From Phoronis ovalis (taxonomy: Eukaryota; Phoronida; Phoronidae), in NCBI GenBank assembly GCA_028565635.1, contig JAOXYB010039717.1, positions 1,217 to 13,204 of the forward strand: 11,988 nucleotides of DNA, written 5' to 3'. The notes under the pieces are model-generated. The model saw nothing but the letters and a program-made list of their open reading frames with translations. It did no database searches and was not told where the DNA came from. Positions 1-9,265 of the stretch are shown piece by piece. Position numbers and translations under genes: made by a program. Position 1 is the stretch's first letter, and each line of letters opens with the position of its first letter.

Positions 1-834
1 CTGTTTCGTAACCTATTTAAGGGGAAAAAATATTTCGAGAACAGACTCGGTGAAATGTGTTTCTGCACAGTTCACCGCGCGTGGTTGTAGAATGACCCAC
101 GGTCGATTTCATCCGTCATAGATTGCATTATATTTATGCCGCTTTCATATTCAAAACAAAAATTAATGACCAAGGCAATAGTGTAATAACAACTCCACAA
201 GGTAAACTTTAAAACTGTCCTTCAAGATTTTTAACATTTTTGTGTAGTACATCATAAACTTAAGTCAGTTACGGTACACAACATATTAACGTTGTGTAGA
301 AACATCTTAGTCAGTATTGTAGATGCCATTTTTGTACTTGAACTGTTTCAGCGACTAATTGGGTGTTTGTGCTCGATCAGGCAATTGTTACATTAGGTAC
401 TACTGCTAATGATACGTTAAGGCAATCCTGTGTCATTTACTCCGAGCTCCATACATCTATTTACAAAGGCAAGTTCAGCGCCTACCTTCTGAAAATCATA
501 TTGCTTCCTTTGAACTATCCAAAAAGCATTTTTGGCACTGAAGAGCGCAAAGGATCACATCACACAATTCCTGTGCGCTGTCCTGTATAAACTATCTAAA
601 AAGCATAGTAGATTGTCGGTACTAAAAATAAACCTCGCAAAGGATTGTGTGAATTGAAAAACCGATGTAACAACTATATAGCTTTCAACTTGAGGTTGGA
701 GGCCTATGTCTGTCATGTATGTACGTTCCTAGCTTATTACAAAAAGTGGTTATGGCGAAAAATTTATTTTCTCTTTTATGAAACACTCGAAAGCTAAAGA
801 TGTAGTTTTATGCTATCACTATGTGCACAATTAC
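1..834. other. Intron of the sacsin-like gene, AT-rich, no recognised feature
   Basis: This stretch follows the donor at 834. I looked for the next sacsin exon (Asp completing HITD, then the Leu-Asp-Pro-His region) on the minus strand and did not find it. A 75-codon plus-strand frame at 363-590 has no start ATG, no recognisable motif and no splice support, and is treated as chance. Positions 60-130 are richer in GC and may be old repeat sequence. Confidence 0.6.
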
Positions 835-982
835 CTGTTATATGATAGACAGATTTGAATCCCAGTCCATATCGCCCAGTTGTTCCTGGGTCATATTCTT
901 TCATGCTTCTGTACAACCTAGAAAGTCCTTTCCAATCAGCATCTTTGAAAACACTGTCATTGTATGTGTATAAAGCTGGACC
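835..982 (-). CDS. Sacsin-like gene, exon with glycine-rich ATP-lid motif
   Basis: The exon has 148 bases: 49 codons, GPALYTYNDSVF through GFKSVYHIT, plus one base. The acceptor is ATAACAG and the donor GTAATT. The overhanging G, given that the family reads HITD, predicts that the next exon starts with AT/AC to complete Asp. I could not find that exon in positions 1-834, so it should lie outside the window. The DPGTTGRYGLGF segment is the Gly-rich nucleotide-binding motif. Confidence 0.92.
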
Positions 983-3900
983 CTGTTATACAAAACTATG
1001 ATTTTTAGACAGGCATCATCTGTAATGTTCTTTCTAATTTCAGTTATTTCGTCTTGCATAACAAATGACATTACGATATGTATTCTCATTTAGCAGCATG
1101 TGTATAACGATAAATAATAAATTTGGCGTAGGAATGCAGTAGAGAAAATATTAATTTTTTTAAAATAGCTAGACTCAAAAGAAATGGACAGAAAATAATC
1201 AGATAAATCAGAAAAAAGCCACACTCTTCTAAACTCACATGTGGACAGAAACAACATATAAGTTAAAGATATAAAATGTTAACACTAGAATGTTAGACTA
1301 AAATATATATATTCTCGTAAACCAGAACAAACATTATAATTATGTTCTAACATTTTGAAACAAATAAGTATTGTCTTGAACAGAAAACAAGCAATCTAAT
1401 CAGCGTGGACTCAATCCGTTAATTTGCATTCGCGCATATGTTTCCAAGTATTCGAACACTTTTTCGATTTTCACACCGAAATTCCTGCTACTGGTTGCAA
1501 TAAAAACAATACGGCTGATGTATGGGATATATGTAGATATAAACTTATACAGAAATTTTAATGGACACATTTGCCTATATATATATATGTTATACAAAAT
1601 TATTTGTCAACGTCAGCGTTGCTGTGTAACATGTTACATCCGGTTTGTGCAACACTTTTTTTCATTTTGTTGTCTAGATAATCTTGTAATAATTAAAATA
1701 AATTAACTTAGCAATTAAAAATATGTTATAAGTTATATCCTTTCCAATGATGTACAATACAAATATATATTTTAGTAGATGTATTTTTTAAACTATTTAA
1801 TTCTGTCAACAACTAACACATATTGTGAAATAGTACCAATATCGTGACCGGCGTAGTATACAATAAAAGTTTTTTAATGTAAAAAAAAATGGTTTTCATT
1901 TTACGTATTCATCCAGTCTTTACGAAATTATAAGGGCCTTCATGGAGATGGGACCTTGGGCTGAGACATTTCCCTGGGCTCGGGGGGCACTCCTTAGGCA
2001 GCTAAAGGGGAAATATTCGAATACTAGCTAGAATAGGAAACAAGTGCGCGGTTTCGGATGGACGGTTTGATCCCCACGCTGGTTAGGTAATAGGCCTGGA
2101 AAAAATTGCAACCATAATTGATCATAAATTAATAACATATATATTTTGAAACAAAACTGTTACAGGCGTCACTGTATATTTTTTTACTAGACAGATGTCA
2201 TTATTAAACTATATGCATAAGTTAAAGCACTTACCTGGTAGTCTTTAAGTTCAGGTGGAGATAATTGTTTATCTGGATACAAATGCTTGTCGTACAAAAT
2301 TTTGACACAGGTGGCACCAGCGTCGTCCGCATTTTGAATGATTTCCTGAAATTATTTTATCAGTTATTTAAGGTTGATCTGAAGACAAACATATGGGAAA
2401 CAGATTAACATATAGTTAGATCATTCGCTAAAGAATGTATTTCACATCAATAGAAAATCGCTCTACCTTTAAAATGTGTGTGTCCTTGTAATCTTTTAAG
2501 TTCTTCTTCAAATAACCAACTAGAGTAGGTAGTTCGTAATCTGTTGAAGCTGCAAAAATGTTATGTTAGCGTAATATATTCTAAGTAACAGTGTGCCTTA
2601 TAATTTTAATTAAAACTATTTCTGATATTAATTTCTTTAATTTCTATCTTAGTAGTACAAGCTCTGAGTTTCCATGTCATATTTTATACTTTTAGCACCT
2701 GTATTAGTTATGCATATAATACTTTGCTTGCCCTATGCACCATCTTGATCACATTAAATTAATGAAATATTATAAAAAGTACAATGATTAAAAAAAATCA
2801 AAAATTAAAATGCACCAGTAATTTCTGAAAAGTCCCGTATGATTTTTGATGGCCGTTCATTTCCAATCACATTTCCTTTATATACTGTTCTCCATACCTT
2901 ATTCTAGTTTTTTTTCATAAGTACCATGTGTTACGATGTTATTTAATTATATACAATGACAATACAGTTAACTTATGTGAGAGTGAAAAGTTACTGGCGG
3001 ACACAATTTATACTTCATTTAACCTAAAACAAAAATAACTAACTCGGTGCCACCTTGCGCATAATTTCGCATTTCTTAGAAAAATTTATATCGTACTTTT
3101 AGTTCCACATTATTTTTCGGCGGGATGCTAACTGCTGGCCTACATGTATGTTATGTACCGTAGATAGAACAGGGGTTGGTCGGTAACAGTTTGACACCAC
3201 CAACTATTCCGCGGGGACCTATCTATTTTTTATTGCATGTCTTAATTTGGACATAGACTAGCAGACGGAATTCTGATTGTAGGTATGTAGGTGACGTCAT
3301 ACTCCAGCATACGCATACACCGTATGTAAGAGCTCGCTACAAGGTAATAAATAAAAACCGATTTGTTTGCTATTTCTATTTTTTAACAAACAGCAGCGCT
3401 AGCTTGTGTCGCATGATCCTTTAAGAAATGCGTGATGTCAATAACTAAAAGACGAACACGAACATGTGACTGTACGCGCTACAAGCAGTTGGGAAGTCAA
3501 TACAAGCATCTGAGATCGCCTTCATATTACCAGTTTGTACGTACTAATGATGTTATATGTGTGTGACATCACATCACTTATATGACGTCATAATACTGTG
3601 GATGATGTGGTGTCGCACACATAACTGTAGACCTGATGTAGGCTGAAAGGCCGAAACGTCATAAATATATCTATTTATTTAAAATATCCAAATTTTTGTG
3701 ATTTTTATAATACTTAAAATATAAGCATTAGTTTTTTTACTTTCTTATTATATGCCAAACCTATTGCCCATGTCCTATAGGAACATCCGTAATAACGGCG
3801 GAAAATGAATACTGACGTAGTTGTTTGAGGTTTCGTAGATTGTTGAGAGTTATAACAATGGAAAACACATTATTCTGATTGTCAAAGAATAATAATAGTA

Positions 3901-4546
3901 CTACTTTTGTAGCACAAACATTCAAGATAAAACATTTAAAATAATTTCTGTAAGATGTAGTTTGTGAAGTGAAAATCGCCAAATCTTCAAAGTTTAATTT
4001 TGGCTTAAAAATACATGCAATCAAGCTCTTTTTATTTTTTTATCTTTACTAACAGGTAGTCTTAAATTATTCATTAGTGTTAAATGCGTTTACAAAATGA
4101 GCACCTGGTAAAAGTAAGAGTTACTACCCATAACTCATATTCAAAACAAAATAATTTATATTCTTGAAAGTTTTCAACCTGCATCGGTAGATTCATACAC
4201 ATAATTCAAATGTAAAAATTGCATTAGTGGGAACCGGCAAATGAATCCGAAATTCTAGACTGTTTGTTTACCCAGTTCTATTTTATCACTAGAGAGTATA
4301 AAGCGGGAAACACAGTACATTGTGTTGCGTTTTTCCAGAAGCCTATTCAGGCGAGAAATATGTTTGCGTTTTGAGACGCTACCCAAACTATGCATACACA
4401 ATCGCGGAAAAGGTTATTTACATGTGAGTAGAAGGCTAACTAAGAAGAAAGTAGAAAATAAATAAAACTATAATTCTTTATATGCTAGACCTACTGCCCT
4501 TGGTTTGATTGCATGAAACTTTATATCGTCTTTTGTACTTACCCAT
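835..4546 (-). CDS. Sacsin-like protein, N-terminal part (GHKL/Hsp90-like ATPase region), four exons, continues past left edge
   Basis: The coding sequence joins, in minus-strand order, 4546-4543, 2549-2467, 2345-2235 and 982-835, giving 115 residues plus the first base of the next codon. It begins MASTDYELPTLVGYL, has the ATPase N-box EIIQNADDAGA at about residues 30-40, then GPALYTYND (67-75) and the glycine motif GRYGLGFKSVYHIT (102-115). These match in order the start of the sacsin-type Hsp90-like repeat, where the Glu and Asn of the N-box bind Mg-ATP. Known sacsins are giant co-chaperones; what this shorter or longer homologue does cannot be told because most of it lies off the left edge. 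Sacsin has a ubiquitin-like domain before this region; here the ATG sits right before it, so that domain is absent if the ATG is the true start. The ATG has A at -3 and G at +4. The frame stays open upstream within its own exon, so an earlier start is not excluded. The usual Asn in GFNSVYH is Lys. Confidence 0.88.
1514..1704 (+). repeat. Dispersed repeat, copy 1 (inverted relative to copy at 8505-8699)
   Basis: This stretch resembles the reverse complement of 8505-8699 in collinear order: a 'tgatRtatggga' block, 'aattttaa..tggacaaat', 'aattatttgtcaa', 'gtaacatgttRYatcc', then 'ttgtctagataatcttgtaata' near the right end. The similarity is interrupted but ordered over about 190 bases, so it is an old mobile-element copy and not chance. 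The family is unknown. Similarity may extend further left to about 1400, but weakly. Confidence 0.65.
1933..2100 (+). repeat. Possible tRNA-derived SINE fragment
   Basis: This GC-rich patch sits inside an AT-rich intron. GGTTTGATCCC at 2064-2074 fits the Pol III B box with one change, and TAGCTAGAATAGG at 2025-2037 loosely fits an A box 27 bases upstream. There is no folded tRNA cloverleaf and no clear A-rich tail or target duplication. A gene-derived conserved element cannot be ruled out. Confidence 0.3.
2235..2345 (-). CDS. Sacsin-like gene, exon with ATPase N-box
   Basis: This exon of exactly 37 codons (phase 0 at both ends) encodes EIIQNADDAGATCVKILYD followed by a variable charged stretch ending in KDYQ. 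The acceptor is ATTTCAG and the donor GTAAGT. The Glu of EIIQN is the expected catalytic base and the Asn the Mg-binding residue of GHKL ATPases. It is the most diagnostic exon of the gene. Confidence 0.93.
2467..2549 (-). CDS. Sacsin-like gene, second coding exon
   Basis: The exon has 83 bases and encodes STDYELPTLVGYL through DTHILK (27 residues) after completing an Ala codon. The acceptor is TTTTTGCAG and the donor GTAGAG, ending in phase 0. The pattern 'P-x-L-x-x-x-L-K, then x-x-ILKE' across the next junction is the lead-in helix of the sacsin-type ATPase domain. Confidence 0.88.
3292..3299. promoter_or_regulatory. Perfect CRE octamer TGACGTCA
   Basis: The palindromic CREB/ATF-binding octamer lies in an intron, with a second copy at 3583-3590. 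Whether it is bound is unknown; CpG-containing octamers are rarer than average in AT-rich DNA. Confidence 0.3.
3552..3625 (+). repeat. Imperfect 25-bp inverted repeat with CRE palindrome in its loop
   Basis: The arms 3552-3577 and 3601-3625 pair almost fully (GTTATATGTGTGTGACATC against the complement of CGCACACATAAC and its flank), with a 2-base bulge and a few mismatches. The loop of 23 bases contains the perfect palindrome TATGACGTCATA (3581-3592), the CREB/ATF core. The hairpin ends only 7 bases before the hammerhead-like motif, so both probably belong to one element. Confidence 0.7.
3633..3660 (+). ncRNA. Hammerhead-ribozyme-like motif, degenerate (Penelope-like element/retrozyme type)
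   Basis: The order of core parts is that of a minimal type I hammerhead: CUGAUG (3633-3638), stem II GGC/GCC (3641-3643 with 3650-3652, loop UGAAAG), GAAAC (3653-3657) and GUC (3658-3660), the expected cleavage triplet. The short ACGU would form stem III only in a dimer, as in newt satellite and Penelope-like-element hammerheads. Two things argue against activity: the core reads CUGAUG-UA where CUGANGA is expected (a substitution or one inserted U), and the flanks (GTAGAC / ATAAAT) do not pair as stem I. It is therefore probably a dead copy. Confidence 0.5.
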
Positions 4547-4573
4547 TATTGTGACACAATTGATGCGGAGACT
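4543..4573 (-). CDS. Sacsin-like gene, exon with proposed start codon
   Basis: This 31-base exon has a T-rich acceptor (TTTATTTTTAG) before 4573 and a consensus donor GTAAGT at 4542-4537. The proposed ATG is at 4546-4544, followed by one base of the Ala codon, which the next exon completes (phase 1). The 27 bases before the ATG would be 5' untranslated sequence. They contain no in-frame stop, so they could instead be coding if a longer upstream exon exists. The acceptor implies at least one more upstream exon. Confidence 0.75.
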
Positions 4574-4680
4574 CTAAAAATAAAATAAATAATTCATACA
4601 TTCAATTTTAAAAAGTACAAGGTCATGGACATAAGCGTCAACCTATTCGACATTTACAGGTAAAATGCATTAGTCAAATA

Positions 4681-4822
4681 CAAACACATTACAAATAGGC
4701 AGACTCTAGGATAATAGGCGGCCCCTAGTGATCCTGAGGATACACATACAAACGCAAACACATTACAAATAGGCAGACCCTAGGAAAATAGGCGGCCCCT
4801 AGTGATCCTGAAGATACACATA
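4681..4822. repeat. Two-copy tandem repeat, 74-bp period
   Basis: Unit 1 (4681-4754) and unit 2 (4755-4822) share CAAACACATTACAAATAGGC and GGCGGCCCCTAGTGATCCTG with only a few substitutions, so the duplication is recent. It lies about 110 bases upstream of the exon with the proposed sacsin start codon. Confidence 0.9.
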
Positions 4823-5520
4823 TTTTGTACATAACAAATTAAACATTTACTTTAAATCATAAATATAGTTGCGAAATCAGATGTTACATACATACTTTGT
4901 TTGCTTGTAAACTGCTCACAGACTTACACAAAAATATAACTTTTCTTTTATTAAAGAGGCATCGATCTTCAAAGCATTTATATACATTTTTGCATTTTAT
5001 TCAAAATTATAACTAAAGTAATTTGTAGTGTTTTTGTTCATTTATAATGTTGTTTTTTATTTTGCATTTATTGTTTAATATTTATTTTTAGTAACTCCAG
5101 AACATTTATAAAGCTAACGTAATTACCATATTAAATTTGAACCCCAGTGTCATCCTGTTTTTCCACAAAGGATGCCTTTATGCCTGCAGGGGATAGACAA
5201 TTATAACATTGTACTTTTCATGAGTGTAACGTTGAGACGCGAGCACAGACTACGGCTTAAAGGCCGGTTGTCTGAGTTTGTACTAGACCCGTTCTTAACA
5301 AATATAAATAAGACAGATATAAAATAGTACGACACGATGTTTATTGTATAAATGTAAGCGAGCAACTGTTTCACAATCACATGTACAGTAGTTATAGGCA
5401 GAGATCCGCTGATGATACGTGCGGCCGCTATACATAATATAACTAGATGTGCGGGAGGGATTCCGCTATACAAGTATATATGACATAACTTATATAAAAT
5501 GAAAAACGAAAATATCACTA

Positions 5521-5638
5521 TTAAAATATCACTATTAAATTTTCATTACATTATCATGTTATTTTTCTCTTCAATACTTTATTTGTGGTTCAAGATATAA
5601 AATTAAATCTCCAATTATATACTTTGGTGATATTTTAA
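5521..5638. repeat. Small inverted-repeat element (12-bp perfect ends), MITE-like
   Basis: TTAAAATATCAC at 5521-5532 is matched by its exact reverse complement GTGATATTTTAA at 5627-5638, enclosing about 94 bases. The left end also has a 15-base tandem doubling of the AATATCACTATTA motif. The composition is very AT-rich, so chance is possible; no target-site duplication was established. Confidence 0.3.
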
Positions 5639-6013
5639 TTTCAATAAAATATGTTTTATTAGCGACTTGTATTTGTTCATTGCTTTTATCAGAAGTGCTT
5701 ACTTACTTACATATTTTAGGCTACACTTAACAATTATAAAAAATGAGATATATTGATCGTTCCTGGCAACAAGATGTATACATCAGCATGAAATTTAAGT
5801 GCAACACCGCTAAATCAAAGTAACCAAACGCTGGAGTTACTGATCTCAACTATTATATGGCATTACTGGGATATGCACAAATTTGATCAATGTAAATGTA
5901 TTTTTAAATTTATTAAAACATCAAACCACTTTCGTTAAAATGAATTGTGTTTTCAAAACGTGAATCATGCAGTGGTCAGGTCAGAAATTAATCCTTGGGG
6001 GACCCGGGTATAT

Positions 6014-6077
6014 GAAGGGGGTCATTTTTTTGGGAAATCCAATGACGAGGGGTAATTTTTTTCGAGTGCCAATGTGG
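6014..6077. repeat. Degenerate two-unit tandem, about 33-bp period
   Basis: The units GAAGGGGGTCATTTTTTTGG... (6014-6046) and GAGGGGTAATTTTTTTCGAG... (6047-6077) share the G-run, T-run and CCAATG layout. A similar G-then-T pattern recurs near 6903-6960. This suggests an old G/T-skewed repeat family. Confidence 0.35.
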
Positions 6078-7414
6078 CACTTTTAATCTTGAAAAAATGG
6101 TTGCCTTCACGATCTTTTGCGATTTTCTTTTAAAGTCGAAATAGAACAAATAGCTATATTCACAAATTCTTCCTTGTAATTTACTCAAATTATCACAAGG
6201 GTTCTTATATATTTATATCTTGCCAAATTATGCTGTTTTCGGGTGAGGGTCTTTGCATTTGTTTCACGTAGTTTAAGTGGTGTCGAATTTCAACTTCCCA
6301 GTTTAAAAGATGATTGACATAGAACTTTTAACAAAGGAAATCCAAAGCACCAAATTGGGATCCATCATTCATAGTATGGTATCTTTTTAAAATGACCGTA
6401 ACAATAGATAAATAAAATGGGGGAATAATTCAACAATACTTAAAGACATTGGTGGATTTCTAAATTCTCAAGTATGTAGTCCGCCAACAATAACGCTAAG
6501 ACTGTATTGGAATTGATTTATTCAAAAAAGTTGGTATATAATAAGGTTTCCAAATGTATAAAAATGACACAATGTATCATGGTAAAAAAGAGTCCGAAAT
6601 GCACCAGATTACCGGAAATCATTCCAGATATTCAAAAATTTTACGAAATAACACCACATACATATTCAAAACTTTTACAGGGGAGCATGTCACTTTTGCT
6701 TTCCGTTCTACAAGCACTCGCATTCAAATGTACTTCAATTCTTAAATTCTTGGATCCGTGTCACAGCAAAACGCGTGCTCTACAATGATCAAACCACTAA
6801 CATTGAATGACCATACATAGTGTATGTCTTTGTGTTGTATATATATAGTAATTAATCATATGCATGAATCGTGCATAACTTTGCCTGGTAAGTAAAGGTA
6901 TTGGGTAGGGGAGGGTGTTATTTTTATCTTTGTCATTTTTGAGGTAGGCATTTTTTCCCTCTGATTTTGAAATCATATTTCCCCTGCCACTGGTCAGAAT
7001 TTACTTCAAATTTGTCTTCATTGTAATAGGATTGCATATTGCAATTATTACTATTTTGAAGTTTATTCTTTCCTTATGTATACACAAAACATCCTACATT
7101 TTTACCTTTATCCATCACTTGTTAGTATATATAATAGTCCATTATATATATATACATGTATTACATTTGATATATTTCGTATACTAATGCTGTATGCTGA
7201 CATACTAATAGATGTGGATAATACATATTTGCTTTAAAATAGGCATTTTAAATGCAAATGGAATAACATCTTCTCCAGGCAGGATTGTACAATAATATAC
7301 GAATTTCCCCTTTGATAAAAACTGACTATGCCCGGGCACATGCTGGATCATGCTACTCTGATATCCTGACAAAACGTTAGCTTAAATATTAGACATGATA
7401 CCGCGCTTACTTAC

Positions 7415-7480
7415 CCTTTTCTGTCAACGAGTATAGGCACTATTCTTCAAAGCAATGTGTAGACCGTAACACTATAATCG
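7415..7480 (-). other. Possible 5' untranslated exon of the sacsin-like gene (upstream end unknown)
   Basis: The minus strand reads GACAGAAAAGG followed by GTAAGTAAGC, a very strong donor at 7414-7409. The acceptor at 4574 needs an upstream donor, and this is the best one I noticed in the flank. If joined to 4573, the resulting leader has an in-frame TGA 9 bases before the junction, which would fix the ATG at 4546 as the start. The left (5') limit of the exon given here is arbitrary, as I see no clear TATA box or initiator. This is inference from splice-site strength only. Confidence 0.25.
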
Positions 7481-8504
7481 GGCTACAAGCATCTGTCATT
7501 CTTAAAAAAAATCCCCAAGCGGAATTTAGCAACATCCCGATCACTATATGTTACTATTGGCTCCTCTATTACCTCGCTGATGCCTCACTTTTTAGTTCCA
7601 CATATGCTGAATGATAACGCAAATCCGAGTGAAAATCATATAAGGTGAATATTAAAGCTGACATTCCTTGGTCTTTGTAAATAATCGAATCCGAACATAT
7701 TGTACAATATTAGCGCGGCACGATTTCTGCTCCTCAAACTGTCACTCAGGGAACCCCATCTAGTGAACCAAACCAATTCTGTACGTCTTGACTAGTATTT
7801 CGGAAATAATTCACCGACCTATCGATGCACCTTGTTAGAGAACTATTCTCTTTTTACTGAATAATCACCTGATGTATTTCACTAGACGACACGTGATTTA
7901 AACAATATATTATAGTTTATAAATACATTGATCAAATGAATGATTGACAAGCCATACTACCGTCTGACATTAAATTGACCCATGAGGTGTATCGCAACAG
8001 GCTATTTGATTTATAGAAATATGTTCGATTATATCTAAGCCAGATTTCCGGCGGTTTTTAAGCAAATACACTTTGTGACAATGTAATGGAGACGTATGTC
8101 TGAAACAACTATATGCAGTTTGATATAACATGTGTTGAATTTCGTAAAATAGTCACGACAAATTTAAATTCAGTTCAATTGTGAACTATTACTAAATTAA
8201 ATGTCTATCTCTTACAGCAAGCTCAGTCGTGGGCTACGCTCCCCTTTGTCAATTTTAGGGATTTAATTTGTTATTTGATGTTTCAACCTTAATATTTTAT
8301 TTTTCAACAAATAGCCAACCATTAGAAACTTCGCCAATTTAAAATGTTTGGTATGTTCCTTTTTTACAAAAATAAACTCTGGGATATGGGATGCAACATC
8401 TGCGAAATAACATGTTGAAATAGAATTCGAGTTTTTCTTTTGAAGACAATTATTGCGCTTTCTCTCACTTAAACACTGCTTTAAAATAAAACTTAAGTCA
8501 AGAA
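7481..8504. other. Non-coding stretch, possible promoter region of the sacsin-like gene
   Basis: No exon with a recognisable motif was found on either strand. If the donor at 7414 marks a first exon, this would hold its promoter. GGGGTTCCCT on the minus strand (about 7749-7758) resembles an NF-kB/Rel site with a mismatch at the last base, which is weak evidence. Confidence 0.3.
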
Positions 8505-8699
8505 CAATTTTAACTATTACAAGATTATCTAGACAATGAAAGAAAAAAAAAGCTTCACAAAAAACTGGATACAACATGTTACGTAGGGATACTGATATTG
8601 ACAAATAATTATGTATACATTATATTTTTACGCGCGGATTTGTCCATGATTAAAATTGCCACAATTGTTTACAACTGTATCTGTCCCATATATCAGTCA
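8505..8699 (-). repeat. Dispersed repeat, copy 2
   Basis: This is the partner of the plus-strand copy at 1514-1704, read on the minus strand. The best-conserved block is TTGTCTAGATAATCTTGTAA, preceded by a pyrimidine-rich run. A 113-codon minus-strand open frame (8263-8604) overlaps it; the copy at 1514-1704 has a different frame with only the short shared block, so the frame looks like repeat sequence and not a gene. Confidence 0.65.
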
Positions 8700-9265
8700 T
8701 GTCAGCATTTTAAAAATTTGTCATAACTAAAGAGAATTGTTCTGATTTAATTGTATGCCTCATAATTGTAACACATGCGTAAATTCTGCCGTTGCAAACA
8801 CGTTGAGACATTATATTCTCCCGCTAATGTGAAAAGTCTGGGTTGGAGTTTATTTCTTAAAGGGGAATCGGGTGATTGAAGTCTTGTAAATAAATCACAA
8901 AGTATAATAAAATAATTAAAAGTAAAATATTACATTAAAAAATAGTTTTAGTGTTCTATTGTATAGTTCGATAATTACCTGTTATTATGCTCTTCGTATT
9001 TATTTCCTAACAATATTTTCAAAGACAAACTTAATTGTTTACTTTATTCGAGAACCGGAAATCGGAGTCGGCTTGCTATTGTTACGCTGTAGATTTATCA
9101 AAACGCAACACAAGATTTGTGAATCAGACTAATTTTAATTAATAATTATGCAACATATATAGTACAAGACAAATTGAACCTTAAAGTTAAACATCAGGTG
9201 AGACAGCTTAACTTCGAACCCCGTAAACACGTGTTCCTAGGATGTGTTGGGGAGTTCGTCTATAA

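Larger units (their letters stand above)
983..2234 (-). other. Intron of the sacsin-like gene, holding two repeat candidates
   Basis: This is a 1,252-base GT-AG intron between the N-box exon and the glycine-motif exon. It contains one copy of a diverged dispersed repeat (1514-1704) and a GC-richer, SINE-like stretch (about 1933-2100). The rest is AT-rich, including a short TA run near 1577-1588. Confidence 0.85.
2550..4542 (-). other. First mapped intron of the sacsin-like gene
   Basis: This is a 1,993-base GT-AG intron (GTAAGT...TTTGCAG). It holds the hairpin and hammerhead-like motif at 3552-3660 and two perfect CRE octamers (3292-3299 and 3583-3590). Open frames here, such as 3761-4024 on the minus strand, have no recognisable motifs. 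Confidence 0.8.
4823..7414. other. Upstream flank or 5' intron of the sacsin-like gene, no coding sequence recognised
   Basis: This is AT-rich DNA with patches of higher GC at about 5220-5290 and 5400-5470. A 105-codon minus-strand frame (5201-5518) and a 93-codon plus-strand frame (6507-6788) show no domain motifs or splice support and are not called genes. If the exon ending at 7415 is real, this stretch is a first intron. Confidence 0.5.

Noticed and set aside
852-866. A tRNA B-box-like string GATTTGAATCCC
   Set aside because: It lies in the sacsin-like exon on the opposite strand, with no A box or cloverleaf.
901-1089. A 62-codon minus-strand open frame
   Set aside because: It is the wrong frame of the sacsin-like exon at 835-982.
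3420-3568. A short plus-strand frame just before the hammerhead-like motif, as a possible tail of a Penelope-like reverse transcriptase or GIY-YIG protein
   Set aside because: The sequence has about 45 codons and no motif that I could tie to either domain.
3744-4505. Similar strings TTATATGCCAAACCTATTGCC and TTATATGCTAGACCTACTGCC at about 3750 and 4479 as a duplication
   Set aside because: The similarity is about 25 bases and stops abruptly on both sides; it may be an old repeat scrap but supports no call.
5201-5518. A 105-codon minus-strand open frame with hydrophobic stretches
   Set aside because: No recognisable motif or signal-peptide-plus-domain layout, no splice support, and hydrophobic runs are expected from AT-rich DNA.
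8263-8604. A 113-codon minus-strand open frame
   Set aside because: It overlaps the dispersed repeat, and the related copy at 1514-1704 does not keep the frame.
4318-9120. A shared TTGTGTTGCGTTTT string (near 4318 and inverted near 9100) as terminal inverted repeats of a large element
   Set aside because: The match is only 14 bases and the flanks do not align.
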